DNA of 24,056 bases from positions 1 to 24,056 of the forward strand of contig DASZZZ010000103.1 of the NCBI GenBank assembly GCA_036260375.1, read 5' to 3'. Of this stretch, positions 1-8,893 are shown in pieces. A program made the position numbers and the translations under genes. Under the pieces are notes generated by a model. That model saw only the letters and a list, made by a program, of their open reading frames with translations. It made no database searches and was not told where the DNA came from. This DNA is from DASZZZ01 sp036260375 (GTDB lineage Bacteria; Actinomycetota; CADDZG01; WHSQ01). The number at the start of each line of letters is the position of its first letter. The first letter of the stretch is position 1.

Positions 1-1
1 T

Positions 2-3000
2 CCCGAGGTAGTTGAAGCGTGTGATCTTCGACGTCGCGCCGTGGTGCTCCGATTCCTTCACGACGCGGTCGAGCGCGTCGTAGGTGTAATCGGCCGAGTC
101 GTTCGTGCCCTCGAAGTTGCGGTACGAGAGCAGACGATCGAGGCCGTCGTAGGCGTAGTCGGCTAGGACGTTGGGGTTGGCATTCGCATCGAGCGACTGC
201 GAGCAACCCGACGGTCCCCCCGACGAGTTCGTCACGCAGTCGAGGTTCCCGTTGGGGTCGTAGAAGTAGCGAGACGTCGCGCTGCCGCCTCCGCTGCTCG
301 TGCGCGCCGACGTGAGCTGCGTCCCTGTGTACGACGACTCGACCGTCTTCGACATCCCGTTGACGTTGGTGTGCGCCTCGGTCGTCACGTTCGACGCCTT
401 GATCGACTGCGGCGAGACGCCGAAGTCGCGCGTCGCATCGTCGGGTTGGTCGAACGTGTACGCGATGGTGCCCCCGTGCCCGTCGTGGAACTCGACGAGG
501 CGATCGCGCGCGTCGTAGTCGTGCGCCGCCGTGCACGGGCGAGACGCGACGGGCTCGCACGGCGTCGCCTCGTTCGCCGGCCCGCGCAGCCCGAAGACGT
601 CCTCCGTGCGGTGACCGTTCATGTATACGCTGCGCGTCGCGCCGCCGACGTCGACGGCGGCGACGTACGAGACGACGTGGCTCTCGACCAGCGCGCCCGC
701 GGAGTCCGTCGTGTCGAGCGTCCGGAGCTTGCCGTTGTCGTGATAGCCCCACGTCGTGACCTGCTTCGTGCGCGGCTCGGGAAAGTTCGAGACGAGCGAG
801 CAGTCGCCGGACGAGGGCGTGCCCGACCCGCGCACGATCTTGCGGAGCTTCTCCCAGCCCGTGGCCGTCCACTGAACGTCTACGAACCGGTCGTCGCTGC
901 ACGAGCTCGCGTCGTCGCCGTAGAGCACCTGCGCGTCGAGCCGATCCGATCGGTCGTACGTGAACGTGGAGCGACGTCCGGGCGACGAGCCCGGGCCCTC
1001 GACGACCTTGTCGATGACGTTCTCGACGACGTTGTCGTTCGCGTCGTAGCGCGTCGTCGCGATGCGGTAGGGATCGGCCTCGGCGCCGCTGCCCTTGCGG
1101 TGCTTCGTCTCCGTCGCCCGGTCCATCCAGTCGTATGCGATGGTCGTCTCGACGGGTTTCTCGTCCTTCGAGTGCACGCCGCCGGAGTCGATGGCCGACG
1201 TCAGGTTGTCGTCGCGGTCGTACACGTAGCGCGAGATCGCGCCCTCCTGGTCGAGGCGCGCCCGCAACACCCCGTCCGGGTAGTACGTCCAGCGCATCTC
1301 GTGCTTGTCGTCGAGACCGCCCGACGGCTTGCGAGGGACGCGCGTCGCCTGCCACCCGGCCGCGGTGTAGTCGAAGTACACGGTTGGGTTGACGGCGTCG
1401 TCCTGAGTGCGAATCCATCCCGCGTCGAAGTACGTCATGTCGGTCTTCGCGTCCGAGTGCACGGCCGTCGGAAGCGGGTTGACGACGGGCAGAGACGTCC
1501 ACCGCATATTGCCGTTCGCATCGTAGGCGCGGTGCACGTACGCCTGCTCCGTGCCGCCGTCCTTCGGCAGCCGGATGCGCGTGAGGCGGTTCATCGCGTC
1601 GTACTTGTGGGTCGTCACGTAGTCGTCTGAGTCACCGTAGTCCTGCTTCGGGTTCGTATCGAACGCTCGCGGCGAGACGAGGTGCACGAGATTCCCGACG
1701 GGGTCGTACTCGTAGACGGTCGTCAGGCGCCGCGTCTCGTTCACGGTGGTGGTCGCGGGATCGTCGGACACGAACGGCTGGACCATCTTGGTGCGGAGGT
1801 TGCGCCGGTCGTACGAGTACGTCGTCTCCTTGCCCGCCGCGTCGACGACCTTGGTCACGTTGTCGCTCGGGTCGTACTCGTGCGTGACGACGTGGCCCTC
1901 GGGGTCCGTGACGCTCCTGAGCGTGTGGTCGTCGAAGTACGTGTAGCGCGTGGCGAAGCTGCTCCCGCAGCCGGAGCCGGCGCCCTTGGGCGGGACGACG
2001 GCGACGAGGTCACCCGTATCGTTCTCATAGCAGCGTGTCGTCGTCCGGGCGACCGCAGCGCCCGCGACGTTCTCGTAGCGCGTCTGCGTCGTCATGCGGT
2101 CGAGGAGGTCGTAGCCGAGGTCGACGACGTGGTCGAGCTCCTGCCCGGCGGTCGCAACGCCCTCGGGCCGCACGACGCGCGTCGTACGGCCGGCTCCGTC
2201 GTAGACGTACTTGGTGGCGTGGCCCTCCGGGTTCGTCGTCTCCTCGGGACGGTCCATGTCGTCGTACGTGCCGCCCGACGACGGTCCCGCGACGAACAGC
2301 TTCCCGTAGGCCGGCATGGACCTCGACACCACGTTGTCGTTCTCGTCGTAGGTCGTCGTCGTCCAGACGCGTGCGCCGTACTCGTACTCGGACGACTTCG
2401 GCATGCTCGTCGCCCCGAGGCGGGCGAACGTGTCGTAGTAGAAGTACGAGCGGTAGTCGCGCGGGTCACCGCCGGAGAACGACTGGTGATTCGGATCCTG
2501 CTGCCACAACATCAGCCCGTCGGGATCGAAGCCGACGCGCGTCTCGACACCATCGGGCGTGCGCACGCGCGTCGCCAGGCCGTTGGCGTCGTACTCGAGG
2601 AACTCCGTGGGCGGGTTGTCGTTGGCGTCCTGAGCCGTCGCGAGCGTCCCGTTCGCGTTCCACGTGTAGTCGGTCATGCCGTTCTCGGGATCCGTGACGG
2701 ATTTGAGGTTGTACGCCGGGCGGAAGTAGTCGAACGACCACACGCTCGGCCCTGCAGCCGTGCCGGGATCCGTCTTGGTGACGAGGTGGCTGACATGGTT
2801 GCAGGTGGGGTCGGGCGATCCTTGCGGCGGTGCGCACGACTGCTCGTACCGGAGCGTCGTCTCGTGGTTCTGCTGGTTCACGAGCGACGTCGGATATCCG
2901 TTGGAGTTGTAGGTGTACGAAGTGAGCTCGCCCGACGGCTCCACGAGCTTCTTGACGTTGAAGTCGGCGTCCCATTCAAGCGACGTCGTCTCCCACCGGG

Positions 3001-6000
3001 TGACGGACGCCTTCCGCTCTATGGTGGTGACCTTGCCGTCGGCGTCGTACGCGAACTTGGAGGATCGTCCCTCCGGGGCCTCGACGGTCGTCCTCGAGGT
3101 CGCTATGTCGTACGAGTACGACGTGATCTTGCCCTCGCGATCGGTGCGCGACTCGAGCTTCCACCGGAGCTGCGACGCGTCCGGGTCCTCGCTCGGGAGC
3201 CAGTAGTCGAACACGGTCGCGTGGCCGCGCGGGTCGGTGACGCTGTGAAGGCGCGACGACTGCGCGGCCGTGTTCGTGGCCATCGCGGAGCTCGCCGGCT
3301 CCGTGTAACGAAACTCGAACGAGCGCGGCGCGAGCCGGCTGCCGTCGGCGCGGAAGCCGCCGTCCTGCGTAAGGGTCTTCAGGTTGCCGTCGTCGTAGTA
3401 GACGAACGACAGCGAGTCACCGGTATGCTCGCTCACGCGCTCGACGTTGCCGCGTATCTGCGCGTCCTTGGTCTCCTCCTTCGTGTAGTAGTCGATGGCG
3501 TAGCTGCGGCCGCCCGCATCGGTCACCGCGGCGACACGCTTCTTCGGGCCGCCCGGGTCGTCGTCGCGGCCGAGCACGGCGCCGTCGTCTGTGCACGGCG
3601 TTGTGGCGTTGGGCTCCAGGCTGCACAGCTCGAACGTCAGCGTGTTGCCGTTGAGGTCCTCGACGCTGGTGGGGAAGCCGTCGGCGTCGAAGTAGAACGT
3701 GACGCCGTCCGGGCGCGTGACGGCCCACGCCCTGGCGCCCGCGTCCGAGAGCTTGCGGAGATAGAGGTTGACGCCCTTGGGCTCGACCCATCCCCCGGCG
3801 CCGTCCGTCGTGAACGTGTGCGTCGTTCCGTCGCCGTCCGTGAAGCGCACCATCGCGTTGGCGCCCTGGTTCGCGCGGTGGAGGTCGAGCGGCTCGCCGA
3901 GGCGGACGAGGCTCGAGACGGTCATCGAGAAGTTGTTGCCGACCGGTGACGTCGAGTGCTCCTCGAGGGCGTTGTAGTGGAGGTCGACGAGCGTCGACAG
4001 GCCGCGGCCGGGCGACAGCATCGCCGACCACGACAACAACGAGTTGCCGTTGGCGACATCGACGCGATGCGTCATCCCGGCCCCCACCGGCGCCCCGTCG
4101 TAGAAGTGGAAGTGCTCCAGGCCCAGCCGCGTCGACAGGTTCTTGGTGATGGTCACCGGGTTCACCGCCGGAGCGACGCCCTTCTGGGACAGCCACGCGT
4201 CGGACTCGGTGCCGGCGGGATCGTGGTAGACGTCGAAGACGAGGTCGTAGCGAGCCGACTCCACCCACGACGGAAGCGAAGGTGCCGCGACCTCCGCCGT
4301 GACCGTCGTCTGGCCGACCGGGAAGTTCAGCGAGTTCGGCAGCGGCGCCTCGTACACGACCCGCGTCGCGGGATCGACCCACCGGTACCACAACCGGTGG
4401 TGGCTCGAGTTCCACGCCTGGTCGGTGGCGTTCGTGACCGTGACCGTGACGGGATAGGTCTCGAGCGGCTGGCCCGAAACGATCTCGCGGCCCCCATCCG
4501 ACACCGGCGCGACATCGTCCTGCGGGGCGGCGGTGAGAGCGCTCGGCTGGAATGTCGGGTCCTCGTCGTCGTGGCGCAGGCGCTTGTTGCGCACCACCGC
4601 ACGCGGAACCGAGGGCGACGCGGTCGACCCCTTGGTGCCGTAGTGGATCGAGTTGTCGACGGTCACGTTCACCGGTGGCGAGTAGCCGACGAGGCCCGAG
4701 GAGTCGTAGGCGCGCGTCGTGAGCCGGTGGCTCCCGTAATACGCCGGCTTGGACGCGCTGCGCGTGTTCCACGACGCCATGTACGGTGCGCTCGAGTCGC
4801 TGCCGACGAGCGTCCCGTCGGCGTAGAACTCCACCTTGGTGACGTCCGGGTACGAGCCGGTCCTCGTGGCGAGCGGAACCGTGCCGGAGACTTGCGCGCC
4901 CTCCAGGGGCGCGATCAGCGGCGCGACCTGGGCCTCGTGATCGAGCGTGAACGACACGGCCGGCGACGTCACGACGTGACCCGCGTCGTCCGTCACCCTG
5001 ACCTTCGCCGTCTTGGTCCCCGCGGCGATCCCGGACGTCGGCCACGCGTACGAATACGGCAGCGGACGGCCGGCGGCGTCGAACTGCTGCTGCGTCACCG
5101 TCCCGACGACCGCGTCGTCGATCACGAACTCGACCCGGTCGACCTTGCCGTCGTCGGACACACCGGCGACGAGGTCGACAACGCGGTTCCCGCCGGTCCC
5201 CGACACGGTGGCGCCGGGGGCCGGGGCGCCGACCGCGGCGGTCGGCCGGATCGGCGTGTCGGAGCCGTCGGCGTAGGTGATCTCGAGCTTGGGGCGCAGG
5301 CTCGGCGCGACGGAGTAGTCGTCCGAGTAGTACGAGAAGTTCGCGCCCGCCTGGTACGCCTCGTCGCTCTTCTTGAGCAGGAGCCCGAGGTGCGGCGCCT
5401 CGCCGCGAAGCGCGCGCGTCAGCGTGAGGTCCTTGACGTCGAAGGCGTCCCACCCCGCGGACGCACGAGACGTCGCCGGCGTCGACACCCGGTCCGACGA
5501 GAAGTCGCCGCCGGGGGAGTCCCACCGCACCCCGCCCTGCGTCTCGCTCCACGTCGCGCCGTCGCCCGTGCAGACGCCGTTGCCCGCGCCCTCCTTCCAC
5601 GCCTTGGTGACGCGGTGTACGTCGATTCCGACGTTGGCGTTCGTCGCCGGGTGATACAGCTTCATCGTCGCGGCCGAGACGTCGGCGTCGTGCGGCACGT
5701 CCCGCAGGTCGAACCACACCAGCGGGCGGAACCTCATGACGTCCGAGGCGCCGACGCGCAGGAACGCGGACGCGCCGTGGTTCTTGCAGACGTCGCCGCT
5801 GCCGACGACCGCCGGCCCCGTGAGGTACGTCGCCTTGCCCTGATCGGGGGCCGGCTGGAGCATCGCGGTCGTGCGCCCCCTCCCCGACGCGTCGAGGGCG
5901 GGCAGCGCGACGGTCTGCCGGTTCGACTGGTGCGTCCCCGCCGACGTGCGGGTCACGATCTTGTAAGTGAACGTCGCGCCGGCGGCCGCGGTCGTGTCGC

Positions 6001-7588
6001 GGTACGCGTTCACGTTGCGGTCGCCGAGCGTGGCCACGAGCGTCGCCGGCGACGGCGTGAAGTTGCCCCCGCCGATCACGCGGTGGACCTCGTATGCCTG
6101 GAACGTCTCGCCCCCGGGCGGCGACGCGACCGACCACGACAGCTCGGCCCCGTTCGAGTGCAGCGCCTTGGGCTCGAACAGCGTCGAGCCAGAGCCGGTC
6201 CACGTGATCTCGAGCACCGGGCGAAGGCTCGGGTCGTCCGAGAAGCGCCGCCCCGGCACCTTCGGCCCGCTCTGAGACGCCGCGGAGTCGTCCGATCGCT
6301 TCACGAGGACACCGTGGTTGGGCGTCGACCCGGCGAGCCACGATTGAACCGCCGCGGTGAGGTCCCAGCTCAACCAGCGCGGAGCCGAGCCGGACGTGAG
6401 CGTGTCGCTCGCGAGCGCCGTCGCGTCGAACGCCACGTCCTGCGGCGCGGAGCCGGTCGTCCACGGCGCGGACATGCGATGCACGTCGATGGTGTGCGCG
6501 CCGGCGCACGAGCTCGCGACGCACGTCCCGTCGTGGAACAGCTTGAGACGGGCGCTCGTCACCGCCGATCCCGCCGGCACCCCGGAGAGGTCGAACGCCA
6601 GCGCGGCGCGATAGCGCGCGGCCGCATCGGTGCCGATCGAGAGCCGCCCGGGCGTCGTGGCGGGACAGCTTTGGCACGCCCAGTCGAGCACCGCGTCGTC
6701 GGTCGACTCGTTCGGCGCCTGCACCGTCACCGTCGGGTCGAGCTCGACGGGCCACGCGCGCGCCGGATCGCGGAGCCACCGCTCGGCGACGCTCAAGGAC
6801 ACGGCGAAGCGGTCGCCGGCGCGCGCGACGTCGAGGTCCGCGGGCCCCGCGACGCCGTCCGCGTCGACGACGACGGGACGGTGCAACACGAGCGCCGCGG
6901 CGTCGTCTCGGTCGTAGGTCAACGCCCACGACCCGTCGGGACGCTCCTGGACGTCGACCGCGCCGGGGTCGGGGACGACGAGCGCGAACTCGTAACGGGC
7001 GGGCGCCGCGTCGCCGGCGAGCACGAGCGTCTCCTTGACGCCGTCGGCCAGCACGTCGTAACGGAGGTCGGCGTCCTCGAAGACGTCGCGATAGACGATG
7101 CGGTTGCCCGCGGCGGCGCCGGGGGAGCGCGCCGCCCCCTCGAGCACGAACGAGTACTCCCGTCCACCGTCCTCGAGCCGCAGCAAACGTCCGTCCGCAT
7201 GGGAGTCGAGGAGCACGTCGAGCGCGTTGGCGTCGTTGGTGAAGTCGAAACCGTCCTCGTCGGTCGCGACGAGCGCCGAATCGATCGAGCGCCAGACGCC
7301 GTCGGACGCCTCGAACTGCACGGGCGCGGCGAACAGTCGCGTCCGCAGCGCGCCGTCGTCGGCCTGCGTCGTGACGGCCGACGGGGCCTGGAGGGTCGCG
7401 AGGGGCGTGCGCCGCGCGTCCTGGGCGACGGCGCGCCGCGGAGCGACCGGAACGACCGTCAGCCCACCTGCGAGGAGCGCCGCGACCGCGACGAGCGCCG
7501 GCGTCCGACGGGGTCGTCTCCCGCGCGCGCGCGCCGCGGCGCGTCCGGCCGGTCCATAGCGAGCAACGAACTCCACGCTCGCGCGCAT
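2..7588 (-). CDS. Giant secreted RHS/YD-repeat protein with two DNRLRE domains, 3' end beyond window
   Basis: The frame is open for about 2529 codons from an ATG at 7588 to the window edge, so the C-terminus is missing. An Arg-rich N-terminus and hydrophobic stretch ending in an AVA-type site (about residues 29-56) look like a signal peptide. Next come a DNRLRE-type domain (about 285-465), an Fn3-like domain (470-557), a second DNRLRE-type domain (564-772) and two Ig-like domains (780-980). From about residue 1170 an RHS core follows, with well over 20 YD repeats of the type YxYDxxGR/N, for example near 1810, 2210 and 3110. Such proteins form a large beta-cage that usually encloses a polymorphic C-terminal toxin; neither the core's end nor any toxin is visible here. 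The start at 7588 is favoured by GGGAGG just upstream; an in-frame ATG at 7600 lacks a ribosome binding site. The family call is firm; the toxin role is inference. Confidence 0.9.
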   Translation of the reverse strand, partial: MRASVEFVARYGPAGRAAARARGRRPRRTPALVAVAALLAGGLTVVPVAPRRAVAQDARRTPLATLQAPSAVTTQADDGALRTRLFAAPVQFEASDGVWRSIDSALVATDEDGFDFTNDANALDVLLDSHADGRLLRLEDGGREYSFVLEGAARSPGAAAGNRIVYRDVFEDADLRYDVLADGVKETLVLAGDAAPARYEFALVVPDPGAVDVQERPDGSWALTYDRDDAAALVLHRPVVVDADGVAGPADLDVARAGDRFAVSLSVAERWLRDPARAWPVELDPTVTVQAPNESTDDAVLDWACQSCPATTPGRLSIGTDAAARYRAALAFDLSGVPAGSAVTSARLKLFHDGTCVASSCAGAHTIDVHRMSAPWTTGSAPQDVAFDATALASDTLTSGSAPRWLSWDLTAAVQSWLAGSTPNHGVLVKRSDDSAASQSGPKVPGRRFSDDPSLRPVLEITWTGSGSTLFEPKALHSNGAELSWSVASPPGGETFQAYEVHRVIGGGNFTPSPATLVATLGDRNVNAYRDTTAAAGATFTYKIVTRTSAGTHQSNRQTVALPALDASGRGRTTAMLQPAPDQGKATYLTGPAVVGSGDVCKNHGASAFLRVGASDVMRFRPLVWFDLRDVPHDADVSAATMKLYHPATNANVGIDVHRVTKAWKEGAGNGVCTGDGATWSETQGGVRWDSPGGDFSSDRVSTPATSRASAGWDAFDVKDLTLTRALRGEAPHLGLLLKKSDEAYQAGANFSYYSDDYSVAPSLRPKLEITYADGSDTPIRPTAAVGAPAPGATVSGTGGNRVVDLVAGVSDDGKVDRVEFVIDDAVVGTVTQQQFDAAGRPLPYSYAWPTSGIAAGTKTAKVRVTDDAGHVVTSPAVSFTLDHEAQVAPLIAPLEGAQVSGTVPLATRTGSYPDVTKVEFYADGTLVGSDSSAPYMASWNTRSASKPAYYGSHRLTTRAYDSSGLVGYSPPVNVTVDNSIHYGTKGSTASPSVPRAVVRNKRLRHDDEDPTFQPSALTAAPQDDVAPVSDGGREIVSGQPLETYPVTVTVTNATDQAWNSSHHRLWYRWVDPATRVVYEAPLPNSLNFPVGQTTVTAEVAAPSLPSWVESARYDLVFDVYHDPAGTESDAWLSQKGVAPAVNPVTITKNLSTRLGLEHFHFYDGAPVGAGMTHRVDVANGNSLLSWSAMLSPGRGLSTLVDLHYNALEEHSTSPVGNNFSMTVSSLVRLGEPLDLHRANQGANAMVRFTDGDGTTHTFTTDGAGGWVEPKGVNLYLRKLSDAGARAWAVTRPDGVTFYFDADGFPTSVEDLNGNTLTFELCSLEPNATTPCTDDGAVLGRDDDPGGPKKRVAAVTDAGGRSYAIDYYTKEETKDAQIRGNVERVSEHTGDSLSFVYYDDGNLKTLTQDGGFRADGSRLAPRSFEFRYTEPASSAMATNTAAQSSRLHSVTDPRGHATVFDYWLPSEDPDASQLRWKLESRTDREGKITSYSYDIATSRTTVEAPEGRSSKFAYDADGKVTTIERKASVTRWETTSLEWDADFNVKKLVEPSGELTSYTYNSNGYPTSLVNQQNHETTLRYEQSCAPPQGSPDPTCNHVSHLVTKTDPGTAAGPSVWSFDYFRPAYNLKSVTDPENGMTDYTWNANGTLATAQDANDNPPTEFLEYDANGLATRVRTPDGVETRVGFDPDGLMLWQQDPNHQSFSGGDPRDYRSYFYYDTFARLGATSMPKSSEYEYGARVWTTTTYDENDNVVSRSMPAYGKLFVAGPSSGGTYDDMDRPEETTNPEGHATKYVYDGAGRTTRVVRPEGVATAGQELDHVVDLGYDLLDRMTTQTRYENVAGAAVARTTTRCYENDTGDLVAVVPPKGAGSGCGSSFATRYTYFDDHTLRSVTDPEGHVVTHEYDPSDNVTKVVDAAGKETTYSYDRRNLRTKMVQPFVSDDPATTTVNETRRLTTVYEYDPVGNLVHLVSPRAFDTNPKQDYGDSDDYVTTHKYDAMNRLTRIRLPKDGGTEQAYVHRAYDANGNMRWTSLPVVNPLPTAVHSDAKTDMTYFDAGWIRTQDDAVNPTVYFDYTAAGWQATRVPRKPSGGLDDKHEMRWTYYPDGVLRARLDQEGAISRYVYDRDDNLTSAIDSGGVHSKDEKPVETTIAYDWMDRATETKHRKGSGAEADPYRIATTRYDANDNVVENVIDKVVEGPGSSPGRRSTFTYDRSDRLDAQVLYGDDASSCSDDRFVDVQWTATGWEKLRKIVRGSGTPSSGDCSLVSNFPEPRTKQVTTWGYHDNGKLRTLDTTDSAGALVESHVVSYVAAVDVGGATRSVYMNGHRTEDVFGLRGPANEATPCEPVASRPCTAAHDYDARDRLVEFHDGHGGTIAYTFDQPDDATRDFGVSPQSIKASNVTTEAHTNVNGMSKTVESSYTGTQLTSARTSSGGGSATSRYFYDPNGNLDCVTNSSGGPSGCSQSLDANANPNVLADYAYDGLDRLLSYRNFEGTNDSADYTYDALDRVVKESEHHGATSKITRFNYLG

Positions 7589-7661
7589 GCGCCCTCCCAT
7601 CCCGGGAGACACAAGTCCGGAGATCCGATGCGCGCGACGTCCGTGCCTGTGACCCACTAAC

Positions 7662-7701
7662 GCCCGGCTCGCGAGAGCGCGGGCTTCCGCTCAATGGAGC
7701 G
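7662..7701. other. Two adjacent hairpins between hydrolase and RHS gene
   Basis: GCCCG-GCTC pairs with GAGC-(G bulge)-CGGGC across a GCGA tetraloop (7662-7684). Directly beside it CGCTC pairs with GAGCG across AATG (7688-7701). There is no U-tract, so a classical intrinsic terminator is not supported. They could be a weak terminator for the hydrolase operon or structure in the RHS 5' leader. Confidence 0.4.
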
Positions 7702-7703
7702 AA

Positions 7704-7732
7704 TATCTAGTGGACCGCCCGAAGCGGGTCAA
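7704..7732 (-). promoter_or_regulatory. Candidate sigma70-type promoter for the RHS gene
   Basis: On the minus strand TTGACC (7732-7727) is followed after exactly 17 nt by TAGATA (7709-7704). Transcription would begin near 7697 and give a leader of about 110 nt. The -35 matches the consensus at 5 of 6 positions; the -10 is weaker. It sits between the hydrolase stop and the RHS start, so the RHS gene may be transcribed separately from the heat-shock operon. Confidence 0.45.
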
Positions 7733-7778
7733 GGTGGTTGGCGACACGGCGTGCCGTCTGGGCGATGCGAGGCGTGCG

Positions 7779-8423
7779 TCAGCGCGCCGCGAGCCATGTC
7801 GCCGCCGCGGTCACGACCTCGGCCCACGCCTCGGGCGTCCCCCGGCCCGACGACTTGCGCACCTTGAACGAGTGGTCGCCGTCCTCGATCACGACGACGT
7901 CGGTGGGCGCGGTGAGCGTCGCACGTACGCGCTCGAGCGTGTCGAGGGGGCAGAACGGGTCGCGCGTGCCCTCGACGAACAGCATCGGGACCTCGATCCC
8001 GCGCAGGTGCGCGTCGCGGATGCGGTCGGGACGTCCCGGCGGGTGGAGCGGATAGCCGAGGAACAACAGACCGTCGGCGCGCGTCCCCGATGCCACGACG
8101 TGCGACGCGATCCGGCCCCCGAGCGACTTGCCTCCGAGCACGAGCCTCGCGGCCCCCTCGTGCGCGCGCACGTGCTCGGCGACGTCGGCGTAGGTGCGCT
8201 CGAGGACGTCCTGGCGGTCGGGCGCGCGCCGTCCGCGCTCGACGTAGGCGAAGTTGAAGCGCCACGCCGCGGCGCCGCGCTCCGCGAGGCCGCGCGCGAC
8301 GGCGACCATGAAGTCGTTGTCCATTCCGGCGCCCGCGCCGTGGCCGAGCACGACCGCGATGCGCGCGTCGTCCGGGCCGTCGCGCGCCGCGGACACCGCG
8401 CCGGCCGCGGTGTCGAGCTTCAC
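7779..8423 (-). CDS. Alpha/beta hydrolase (KANL3/Tex30-like, dienelactone hydrolase fold)
   Basis: This is a 214-residue cytoplasmic alpha/beta hydrolase with no signal peptide. The nucleophile elbow reads GKSLGG with Ser100, the acid is Asp155 in GTRDPF, and the base is His184 in GDHSF. The strand before the oxyanion loop carries LGHGAGAGMD (about 26-35). Length and motifs fit the small KANL3/Tex30-type hydrolases, whose substrates are mostly unknown. It begins 7 nt after the hspR stop on the same strand and is probably the last gene of the dnaK operon, so it may be heat-inducible. Esterase or thioesterase activity is inferred from the fold only. Confidence 0.85.
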   Translation of the reverse strand: MKLDTAAGAVSAARDGPDDARIAVVLGHGAGAGMDNDFMVAVARGLAERGAAAWRFNFAYVERGRRAPDRQDVLERTYADVAEHVRAHEGAARLVLGGKSLGGRIASHVVASGTRADGLLFLGYPLHPPGRPDRIRDAHLRGIEVPMLFVEGTRDPFCPLDTLERVRATLTAPTDVVVIEDGDHSFKVRKSSGRGTPEAWAEVVTAAATWLAAR

Positions 8424-8430
8424 GCGCGCG

Positions 8431-8883
8431 TCAGCGGACGGGCGGCGCCGGAAACGTACGTCGCTGGCCCGCGCGGTCGATCTGGTCCGCCTTCAGCGCG
8501 CGCCGTACGCGCCGCACGTCCTTGAGCGGCACGAGCGCCATGCGGTCGCGCGCTCCGAGCAGCTCCTCGATCTGGCCCTCGAGCCGCTCGACCTCGCGCG
8601 CTGCACGCTGGTTGCGCACCCGCAGACGTGCGATCTCGTCCTCGAGCTCGAGGATGCGGATCACGCCGGCGAGGTTCACGCCCTCTTGCGTCAGCTCCTG
8701 GATCCGGCGCAGGCGGGCGATGTCGCGCTCCGAATAGCGGCGCGTGTTGCCCTGCGTGCGCTGCGGTTGCACGAGTCCCTTGCGCTCGTAGACGCGCAGC
8801 GTCTGCGGGTGCACGCCGGCGAGCTCTGCGGCCACCGAGATGATGTAGATCGCCTGTTCCGAGTCCTGCCCCCGCCGTGCCAT
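8431..8883 (-). CDS. hspR: Heat-shock repressor HspR (MerR family)
   Basis: The protein has 150 residues. A MerR-type winged helix-turn-helix covers about residues 11-75, with the recognition segment HPQTLRVYERKGLV (25-38) and wing NTRRYSERDIARL (46-58). A dimerising coiled coil follows (about 78-112) and then a basic tail. HspR with DnaK as co-repressor binds HAIR inverted repeats and represses the dnaK operon; release when DnaK is titrated by unfolded protein induces it. Its place directly after dnaJ (10 nt gap) is the standard actinobacterial arrangement, and a HAIR-like site is present at 12535-12555. The assignment is strong from sequence and context. Confidence 0.95.
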   Translation of the reverse strand: MARRGQDSEQAIYIISVAAELAGVHPQTLRVYERKGLVQPQRTQGNTRRYSERDIARLRRIQELTQEGVNLAGVIRILELEDEIARLRVRNQRAAREVERLEGQIEELLGARDRMALVPLKDVRRVRRALKADQIDRAGQRRTFPAPPVR

Positions 8884-8893
8884 GGCCCCCCTC

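Noticed and set aside
1..3300. Recurring short motifs such as GTCGTACGAGTACG suggesting a DNA repeat array or CRISPR
   Set aside because: They are degenerate codons for YEYD-type repeats within one protein, with no constant repeat or spacer length.
3956..7660. Very long open frames on the plus strand opposite the RHS gene (also 371-1630 and 1682-3949)
   Set aside because: They are Arg/Val/Ala/Asp-rich products of the antisense of a GC-rich gene; the minus frame gives clean YD repeats and beta domains.
3417..7694. A 1425-codon minus-strand frame in a different phase from the RHS frame
   Set aside because: Its translation is almost pure Arg/Gly/Ala/Asp without any domain; the real frame continues to the window edge without a stop.
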